Assembly: GCA_037043015.1 (NCBI GenBank)
Contig: CM073327.1
Location: forward strand, 1,966,727-2,030,726
Direction: 5' to 3'
Length of the DNA stretch: 64,000 nt
Origin: Bryum argenteum
Taxonomy: Eukaryota; Streptophyta; Bryopsida; Bryales; Bryaceae
The position numbers were made by a program, and so were the translations under genes. A model generated the notes under the pieces. It worked only from the letters and a program-made list of their open reading frames with translations. It had not been told where the DNA came from and did not search any database. Positions within the stretch are counted from its first letter, which is position 1. Each line of letters opens with the position of its first letter. Positions 54,723 through 64,000 of this stretch are shown piece after piece.

Positions 54723-57700
54723 ATGACAAGTTTGAATGACATTGGAATTTCTGCATTGATAAATTGTGTTAGTGCCTTGTTTTTCTTCTTATGTTTTGTC
54801 CTTTTTAAGATACAACCTTTGAATGATCGAGTCTATTATCCAAAATTGTATATCAAAGACAATCAACGAAAAGGAAGCCCTTCAAGTAGAAGTCATCGCC
54901 GAAATATGGAGCGCTATTTTGAAAATGAATGTCGCCCCTACCTCACATCATGTTCATGGATTTCAGCTGCATTTCACATGTCTGAGGAAAATCTCATTGA
55001 GCATGCAGGTTTAGATGCAGTTGTTTATCTACGCATCTATTTGCTTGGGTATTCTTTTAACAAATTCATTATATAAAATTATTTCTCTACCAAAATTTAT
55101 TTATTGTATTATGCTTATTGCACTGTATAATTGGCCTTCACGTATTCCACTTATAGATGTATTGTAATAAATAGATCAAAAAATCACTAGAAATGGGTAA
55201 GAAATTTGATTTTCATGCTAAGACACCAAAGTATGAATTTTTATCTACTTTCATCAAAACAAGTAACTATTAGATTTTCATTAATTCTTAAGATTGGATG
55301 ATCTTAATATATATATAGTGCTTAATATGTGTAGAATCTAACACTAATCCATTTGATGATCTTTATAAATTTATAGAAAAATATATAGTACTTCATTCAT
55401 ATACTATTCAATGATTATTTTTAACCTAGAAATATCATATGAATAGTTGATAATATTGAATAATTGAAGGCAATAAAAATGTCTATCTTGTGTGATTACT
55501 AATAATAACAACTCTATTTTAAAATCTATACCAAATGAATGAATTTTTCTTCCTATAGATGTATGAAATTAAAAATACATTGATTAGATTGAAGATATTT
55601 GTACCGTTGATGATCATGGGATTATCAATCATATTAACAATCAATATTGGAGGAGGTCACTTGAACACATTAGATAAAGTGGTTGATTCAACATCAACCT
55701 CAACTTCCAATTCAACGTTGTTATTCAATGATATTGACAAACTTTCAATATGCAATGTACCAAGTGGATCTGGAAGGTGCTATTTAATACGAATCTTGGT
55801 TTTTTTAGAAACATATAGAATATAAGTTTAGTTATAGAAATAACATCATGAGGACAAAAAAGTGGTAATATATATTTTTATGAGATAGTTTCCTTGATGA
55901 AATTAATATATATATTGAATTAAATCACTACATAGAGGGATTGACACAAGGGTTTTCTATTTATGGATGTTGTAAACTCAAAGGTTATGGACGCATTTGG
56001 TGATGGCATATGTTTTCACGGGGTGGACTTGTTTAATGTTGCATAGAGAATATAAGATTGTTTCAAGGATGAGGTTGCAGTTTCAAAGTAGTGATCGTAG
56101 ACATGCTGAACAATTTACGGTGATTTTATACAGAAACCAAATATGTTACTTATTTATTTTGGCAATGGTACATCTAAAATTTGAATATATTAATTAGAAT
56201 TAACCTGGAGTACTACACCATAGAGAATAAGATGGAATTGTTCAAAACTGCAAATTGATTTTGGATGATTGATATTCAAGAATCAATGATGTTTGAGGCA
56301 TGACCACAACATTCATAGATAGTAAGAATAGGATTTAGTATAATAACCAATATTTTGTTTGGATAATAATTCCACTTAACTTTTTTCCAGCAAGAGTTGA
56401 AGTTTAAGAACACCATTGTAAAAAACTCACCTGATGCTATTATGTTCAGTGAGAACCAATGTTTTCTAAACACTTGTCCCAGAGAGATGTTCAATCAATA
56501 AGACATTTTCTAGTTTAATGTTAGAAGAGTATGCCAATACTCTCAGTTTCCTCTCTTCATGTGGCTAGTTGTATAGAGGTATACAATAATAATTCTTGTA
56601 TCATATTAAGTGAAAGAATTTGAACTTCATCATTATTTATTTTCAATAAAATCAATTTTTATACTTCAGAGCAATTTTTTTCATGAAGTGGTTTAGGTCC
56701 AAGTAATTTAGCTACATAGTGTGCTCAATATGATATTATATATGAAAGAAAGCTACTTATATCGATCTCTTCAACTATTATTAAATTGAATATAAAATAT
56801 ATTATTCATCTTAAGTATAAAGATACTTTTCTTATAATGAATAATATTGTAATGCATCAGGTTCTTGTTCGGCAAGTACCATGGTCGTCACAAGAGTCAA
56901 TCACCGTTCAAGTTCAAAACTATTTTCAAATCCATCATCCAGATTATTATTTATCACATCAAGTGAGGAAATTTTGAAGCTATTTTAAAAGAGATTTTGT
57001 ATAAAAAGTTAAAAAGAATATAGCAGTATAGATAGATAGTTATATAAATAAGAACACCAATCTTGTTTTGGAGCTTGGCATAAATGAATTGTCGATTGAC
57101 CTACTCTTGATGATATGCTTGCATGGATAATACGTATAAATATATGTATAATCTCCAACAAGGTATCCAATGTCAAAACCTTGTAATTGCTAAAATAACA
57201 TCATGATCATTAATAAATGTTTTCATTATTTTAAAGTTAAGTATCTTAATTTGTGATAGGCAGCTTGTTTACAATGCAACTAAACTCGCACGACTTATTA
57301 GAAAAAAAGAAAGAGAAGAAGAATGGTTGTCATTTTGGCTACTAAAATTTCAAAAATCAAATGAAAAACCTACAACAAGGGTATTGCTTTAGTGTGCATC
57401 ATGAAATGATTGTCAATACTAGAAAACAAATTATTGATGCACAAAACTATCTACTCTTCATATATTGAAACAATACTAGCAATACAATCTTGAAGCACTT
57501 ATACTTGAATAGTCATGTACAAAAAGTCAATGAATGTAGATTATATTTCAAATACAAAAGTAGAAACAAATTTACAGAAATTATTTACTTGTTCCTACCA
57601 GACTATGATGTGGGGTCTATGCGGAGCAAAAGTTGATGCCATAGAGTTGTATCTCTCGAAGATTGAGAACTTAAATAAAGAAGTAAGCAAAAATTACAAT

Positions 57701-58705
57701 AAATGCTTCCTTATAATATTAATCACAATAGCTATAAAACTAAAATTTGGATACCAACTCAATATAGAGGTACATTTTAACATCTTGACTAAGGATACAC
57801 TTACACTTGACATTATCAAACGTTGTTATATAGACTACTTAAAATGAAGTTTTCCTAAATACATTGCTGCAAGAATCTAGCTAATACTGCTTCTAATACC
57901 AGGTGTAAACATACCTTGATGTAGGCAGAGACTGAAAGAAAATTAGTCCTCGAAGATGCATCTTACATGATGTCGACGGCATTTGTATCATTTAAAACAA
58001 GGTGGGGAGCAGCAGTTTGTGCGCAAACTCAACAAAACTCAGACCCAACAGTATGGATGACAGAGTGGGCACCGGAACCTCGCGATATAAGTTGGAGCAA
58101 TCTTGCGATACCATACATGCAACTAGGATGTCGAGCGGTCACCGTGGGGGTTGCACTATTTCTATTAGTGTTCTGTTTCATGATTCCTGTGGCGATGATA
58201 CAATCGTTGGCAAGCCTTGAAGGGTTAAGATCGAGTTACCCTCAACTTGGACCACTACTTGAAGAGTAAGACTTCATTAATAAAAATTATTTGCGCTACA
58301 TATAAATGATGTGGTTTCAACTTTTCAAACATCTAAGATAATTGAATAAAAATAATTACATAGGACTCTTTTTGCATCATTCATTCAAGGATTTCTACCG
58401 GGCTTTATCTTGAAGATATGTATGATCTTTGTACAATACATTGCCTATTATTTAGCCAATGTTGAAGGTCATGTATCAAATTCAGTAATTGATAAACAAG
58501 CTGCCCTAAAGTATTATTATTTTACTCTTGTAAATGTATTTTTTGGGAGCATTCTCACTGGATCTGCATTTCAGCAACTTCAATCATTTGTGAACTCTTC
58601 ATCTGTTGTTCAGTAAGTACTCTTTCGGTTTCATATCAACACCATATTATTAACAAATGATTAATAAATAAAAAGTAAAAAATGATTTTTAAAAAAATTG
58701 AAAAC

Positions 58706-58768
<63 letters not shown>

Positions 58769-61436
58769 GATTTGTGCTAAGTAATCATTGAGTGGTCCTA
58801 ACTATGAGTTTAATGTTTGAATAGTAAGTGTCTAGTGAGGACCAAATCTGAAAAAATTGGACAATGGCCTCACTAAAGTGGAATCTAAATGCAATTTTGT
58901 TTGTTTGGTCCACATTGAGCCTACTTTGTTGTTGAGTTTCAACTTTTTAAAAAAAATTGGGTGTTTTAATTTGCAATTTGGAACACTTAATCGATACATT
59001 CTATTTGAATGAATTGTACATGAACATGTTGAAGCTATAAGATGGACATTGCTCTTGCATCAATTGGTTTGATCGAACCAATTGTTCATGTGAAAATAGG
59101 CATAGGATGTTGTATGTTCTAAGTTATGATATCCGTTTTATTGCAGATTCATAAAAACACTAGCTTATACAATACCAATGAAAGCAACTTTCTTCATAAC
59201 GTACATCATGGTTGATGGGTGGGCCGGAGCTGGGTTCGAAATTCTACGGCCTATGCCTTTAATAATGTATCATATAAAAAATTCAATGTTTGTACGAACT
59301 GATGCCGATAAGTTGCGCGCGATGGCACCTGGCCCTATATGCTACTATATCAATTTGGCCAAATTACAGCTATATTTTCTAATGGGGCTTGTATATTCTG
59401 TCATAACTCCTATAATTCTACCATTTATTGTACTCTCTTTTGCGATCAACTATGTTGTTTTTCGACATCAGGTGATAGTTTATATCCCTTAACAAATGCC
59501 ATATCATATAAACTTTAGAAGAAGACATAGCCAATTTGCCATAAAAGTTAATACAAAGGTGATCTAAGATTGTGCTAAGAGTTGTTACTTTAGATTATAT
59601 TGATAGTTTGTAGGACAACTTTATGTCACCTTACTCTACATTCATGGATACAAAATGACTCTACTCACTTCTATTGAATGATACGTAGATATAGTTGCAA
59701 CTATCTCCTTAGTTTTAATTTGAATTCCACAATTTGAATGACATCAGGTGATCAATGTTTATGAAGCAACATATGAAAGTGCAGGAGCATTTTGGCCCTT
59801 TGTGCATGGACGCATTATATTATCACTTATTATTGAGCATCTTATGTTAATTGGGTTGTTTCTTATTCAAGGACCAATTACATTTCGAACCATAGAAACA
59901 AATGATGATGATTCTCCTACACAAAAAATTCTTATTTTTGTACAACAAACAATGAGTTCTACTCCATTTATAATTGCACTACCAATATTGACGTACATTT
60001 TCCATAGATACTGTAAATCTCGCTTTGAGCCATGTTTTACCAATTTCCCTTTGGAGGTAATATTCTCAATCTTCTCCAATGCATTTTGTTGATGATAATT
60101 CTTTTTAATGAAATGCAACAAGGACTAGAGTTTTGTTCTAAAAGTATTGTTACATATTTTACAGCATGCAACAAAAAAAGATATGGATGATAAAGTCAAC
60201 AGTCCAAACTTCAATATCTCTCAATTTCTTCAAAACTCGTATAAACATCCAGACTTTCTTGATGAAAAGCCAATAGAAGAAACCAAGAAAAGAATTAAGT
60301 CCTTGGAGCGAAATGCTACAAAAAAAATGACAAAGCCCAAAATCAAAAAAGTTGAAAAAGTGGACTCTACTATTGATATACCTAACGTGGTAAATAAAGA
60401 TGTAAATAAATGAAATCTCTTCATATATCTCTTAATATATTTAGATTTTTTTCTATAATCTATTTAGACAAGAATTTATATATAAACGCATTGCCAGATG
60501 TTTTGATAAAATAAACAATTACATAAGTATAATCATTTGATCATTTTATTGAGAATCAACTTTATAGTGAAACTCTTTAGAATATATAAATCTTGAATGA
60601 GGATTATTAACTAAATGAGCAATGAGCAACTATATTCTAAACTTCAGGAATGTCAAATTTACATATTGTTGTGTTTTCCAAATATAACATGTGTGAAGTT
60701 TTTATATTAGGATATGAAGAACTTACATAAATTTTGGCACGTGCAGGTTAAAGATTTACCTTCACCGCAAGTAATGAAGCTAGATGATTCACGTGGTACG
60801 TCACAAAGAAAACCAAAAAAATCAAATACAATAAAAGAACCTCTAAAGTCTATTCCTTCTATAGCCTCTTCTTCGAATCTTGATTCACAACCTCAAACAG
60901 TTACTATTGAGAATACAAACAATGGATTACAAATACCTACACAGAATACAAATGAAGATCTTATCCAAGCACAAAAAGATAATAACATGGTTGTTTCAAC
61001 TTCAGAAACACAAAAAACAAAAAAACAAGAAGAGTTAGAAGTTTCAAATAATATCAAAGTTAAAGTTGATTTGGATACTTCGCCAAGTTTACAACAAATT
61101 GCAATAGCTCAAGATGATAGAGATATGATTCAAAAAAGTGATAAATCTACATCCCTATCTCCATCGTCATACGAACAAGTATCAACAATAACATTGGAAC
61201 CTACAACAACATCATATGAGCAAGTGTCACCAATATCATTAAGTCCTATATCACCGATAGCATTGGAACCTACATCGTCAACATCTGAAAGTTCATTACC
61301 AACATCAAGTGAGCGTAGGTCGTCAGTATCGCCGGAGCAAGAAGATACAATTTTTCAAAATTATCAACCTACACCAAAAAAAGAACAAAAATATATAGGA
61401 AATTATGCAAAACCAAAAAATCAAAAGAAAACTTGA
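54723..61436 (+). CDS. OSCA/CSC1-type mechanosensitive (hyperosmolality-gated) calcium-permeable channel
   Basis: Multi-pass channel of the OSCA/TMEM63 family, in the plasma or an inner membrane. Exons 54723-55048, 55588-55776, 55984-56119, 56861-56962, 57264-57380, 57602-57682, 57925-58265, 58364-58612, 59147-59471, 59748-60056, 60165-60389 and 60747-61436 give 1029 residues in phase. N-terminal membrane segments include DIGISALINCVSALFFFLCF and LKIFVPLMIMGLSII. Strong family blocks: AAFVSFKTRWGAAVCAQTQQ-like, TEWAPEPRDISW, IQGFLPG, PMKATFFITYIMVDGWAGAG and YESAGAFWPFVHGR. If intron 11 is kept, the protein ends at 60413 with 807 residues. Exon 12 adds a Ser/Thr/Pro/Gln-rich tail of 230 residues that typical OSCA proteins lack. 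Introns are unusually AT-rich. Confidence 0.9.
58709..58765. repeat. (TA)n microsatellite in OSCA intron 8
   Basis: Uninterrupted TA dinucleotide run of about 57 bases. Confidence 0.95.
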
Positions 61437-62221
61437 AAGAAGTTGATATATTTATGAAAAAATATAAAGTAGGGTTTTCTAATTCTTATCCACAAGTTTG
61501 TTTTTCATTGGTAGCACAATGTTTGAGTCCTCTATGTTTTCATTCTAGGACTGTCATAAGGTAGCAAAAATTTGTGATTCTTTGTGGTTAGTTTGTAGCT
61601 AATGAACCCTATTATTAATAAGCTAATACATTTAATTCAAGCCATAGAGGTTAGCATTTCACATTTGAATTGTTGGACTTTTGAATCTAAACATGAGAGT
61701 GACTCCTAAGAGATGGCTAAAGGTTGGTTAGGTGATGCGACAATTTTGTATTCAACTTTGGTTAATCTAAGAATCATATTCTGTTGTTTGTGTAAATTCC
61801 TTTATTTGATGTCAAAATAAGGCCTTCTTGCTATTGGAGAGGTCTCACACAAAAGCCTAAGGCTATATTAGTATTTCACAAATAAGCTTGGGCTTGGAGT
61901 GGTGTACCTCTAATTATGAAGGCTCATAAAGTATTGGGAAGTTATGCTCGAAGATAACAAGAGGTTTATCTTATAATTGTGAAACTTTGCGTGATTGACT
62001 TTCAATTTGAAACATTTTAATATTTTCAAAAACACTAAGTTGGAGCAAGACACTACTTTGGAAGTATAAGGGCTTATGGGTTGTTTGATCAAGATAACAT
62101 TGAAAAAGTTGGTGTATATTGTGGTAGACTTGTATAATGCTTTTGATATATTATATACATAATATATATTGCAACCTCTGCAAGTAAAGGACTTTTGGAT
62201 GATAAAAGATTGCTAATTACA

Positions 62222-62410
62222 CTAGTAGGAATTTGCAAAAAAAATGACGACATAAATGACACTAATTTGTTAAGGGCTTTGCAACAAGTGTCGCAAATGA
62301 CAAATAATATTCACTATCACTCGCGTCAAGTCATTACGGCATTGTGTCATTTTGGACACGAGGTGGGACCATAGTAAGACACTAGGTAAGTATGGGAAAA
62401 TAGATTACCA
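62222..62410. repeat. Possible CACTA-type transposon end
   Basis: CACTAGTAGGAATTTGC is followed by inverted short motifs (ATGACGACATAAATGACACT and AGTGTCGCAAATGACA), the layout of CACTA subterminal repeats. No matching opposite end lies in the window. Confidence 0.4.
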
Positions 62411-62431
62411 TGCCTTGTTTTGAGGATTTCA

Positions 62432-62545
62432 AAAATCTTTATATAAGCCGAGTTTTTGAGGATTGTGGCAAAGTAGGATATTAAAAATCTTCATACATGC
62501 TAAGTCTAGTTTTTGAAGATTGTAGCAGATTAGGATCATGAAGTT
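62432..62545. repeat. Tandem duplication, period about 55 bp
   Basis: AAAAATCTTTATATAAGCCGAG at 62431 recurs as AAAAATCTTCATACATGCTA near 62486, each followed by AGTTTTTGA.GATTGT.GCA and TAGGAT. Confidence 0.7.
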
Positions 62546-64000
62546 ATAGCTACATCAATCTCAGGACCTACCTTAGGCCAACCAGAAGAGTCGCTTGGAA
62601 CCTAACCCTAATCGTAAGTAACTACACAAAAGACAAATTCCTCTCCTGCCAAAACTGACCGGGAAAAAAAAACAAAAACAAAAGACGGAAATTAGACACT
62701 ACATAGCAACGGCAATTACATTATCTTTGCAAAGCAACCTTTATCTTCAAGAGCAAATATTCATACAAAGAAATTGCAAGGAAGAAAAACAAAAATAAGA
62801 AATCGTTCCTGCCATAATCTCTTACAAAGGTCTACACCGCTTCTAGTCCAACATAACAGCAACAAAGTTGTGACTCTCACACACACATATCTCTCAAACG
62901 ACCAAATCCTCTTCTATCATGCAAAAAGCAGCGATACCGAAACCCTTGCCATCCGAACATAGGGCTCCCAAAAGAAAACTTCAAAGAAAAGCTTCAAACC
63001 GCTACCACGAGAAATAAGAAACAAATTCGAGGCACAGTGTTGATGGAAGAGACTCAAGAGAAACATGGCTATGCAACATAGATTGTCCTAGAATTTCCAC
63101 TCTAAAGTGAAAATGATGAACTTTCATATTCTATTTTAAGAATTAATATGCTATAACCTCCGATGTATAGGGCTTCATTGCCCACATTTTGGTCCACATT
63201 ACCTACAATTAGTTTACTGCAAGGTTGACATCCAAATAGCTTACCTCCATTTTCAGCTAAGACACTTTTTCTAACTAAAACTAGGTTGGGACTCACACCA
63301 AAAATTATGGGTATCATTTTGGAAACACCTTCTTGTCCAAATCCAAAATTTCATAACAAGATAGAAGAGTCCAAAAATGATAATTCCACTTAGACTAACC
63401 TTCCAATTACTTAACCCATGCACATTGTTAGCACTTCACTACAGATTTGGGAAACTGCTGAGCAGATTACCTTGGATACTTAACCTCCTTTTCTGATCTT
63501 CATCATTTTGGCAACCAAGACTACAGCCTAGAGACTTTAAGTGATTCTGCTATGTGCCATACACTATCTCTCTAATTGGATGCTGCAAGCGTTATCCCTA
63601 TTGAGTAAACAGGTTGCGTAAAACATCCTTAGAAAAGTTACAAAAGCTCAGCATCCTCTCCTCATCAATATCATGAAGAAAAGGACGACCATGTTCCAGA
63701 AACCAACACTAACCTCAAGTCAAGACTATTCGAAGTTGGTGTGCATAATCTATCTACAAACTCCACTCAGCTCACGACCTTCTCCGAAATTCCAACAAGT
63801 TAATCATGGTTTCAATTCACCTTCTCACGAAATAAGCAAAAACTGAAGCACCGGCAATGCAAACACTCGATCTCCTGTGCTAGTCCAGAGGCATTCAAGT
63901 GCAAAGCCGGTCACTGCAGTAGATTGATACTTGACGAAATCAATAACTAAAAGGCCAAATGAATTGCGACAAATGTTTATTGTACAAATGAATGCAATCT

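Larger units (their letters stand above)
61437..64000. other. Intergenic, no gene recognised
   Basis: Contains the 3' flank of the OSCA gene, the repeats at 62222-62410 and 62432-62545, and from about 62600 a GC-richer stretch without convincing exons. A minus-strand frame of 71 codons at 63102-63317 could be an exon of a gene outside the window, but nothing supports it further. Confidence 0.45.

Noticed and set aside
62774..63317. Exons near the right end
   Set aside because: Short isolated frames without recognisable protein or convincing splice sites.
1..64000. CRISPR arrays, bacterial operons or phage genes
   Set aside because: No regular spacer-repeat arrays; introns and eukaryotic families throughout show a nuclear genome.

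Overview
This looks like nuclear DNA of a land plant, probably a non-seed plant or another lineage with AT-rich introns. Evidence: multi-exon genes with GT-AG introns, a class III peroxidase with the classic four-exon structure, an F-box/PP2 gene, an EMSY-like ENT/Tudor protein, an OSCA/CSC1 channel, and a plastid-targeted protein. There is no operon structure. The exact lineage cannot be told from the sequence alone. All exon models are mine, built by joining reading frames at GT-AG (once GC-AG) sites with phase checks; none has transcript support here.

Layout. 1-506: last exon of ribosomal protein eL21. 2714-16551: two tandem copies of one seven-exon gene with a C2-like region and a Gly-rich tail, resembling the C-terminal part of GRDP/DUF1399 proteins. 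They share intron positions and upstream flanks and are separated by about 4 kb holding a TTAA MITE and a decayed ORF. 16.6-21.3 kb: repeat-rich DNA with a LINE RNase H relic. 21333-21857: calmodulin-like protein. 24157-25536 (-): class III peroxidase. 25.5-27.9 kb: tandem repeats and a tRNA-derived SINE nested in a foldback element. 27941-30141: SDR of TIC32/retinol-dehydrogenase type. 31132-33075 (-): type II membrane protein resembling GT34 glycosyltransferases. 34885-36011: plastid protein of possible ChuX/HemS-like fold. 37291-38040: intronless EMSY-like gene. 40750-42950: UMP/CMP kinase-like gene. 43519-43755: small basic/proline-rich protein with a CaaX end. 43899-45058 (-): F-box/PP2 gene. 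46378-52224: piggyBac-type transposon with a 1037-codon ORF on the minus strand. 54723-61436: OSCA channel gene with twelve exons. 61.4-64 kb: no gene recognised.

The protein-coding genes are ordinary, unrelated housekeeping, signalling and membrane genes and do not form a pathway. The richest signal is in the mobile DNA. A SINE family has a Pol III-type head, clean target-site duplications and a 3' tail that also ends a LINE relic. Several TTAA-flanked MITEs sit in the same window as a large piggyBac element that may supply their transposase.
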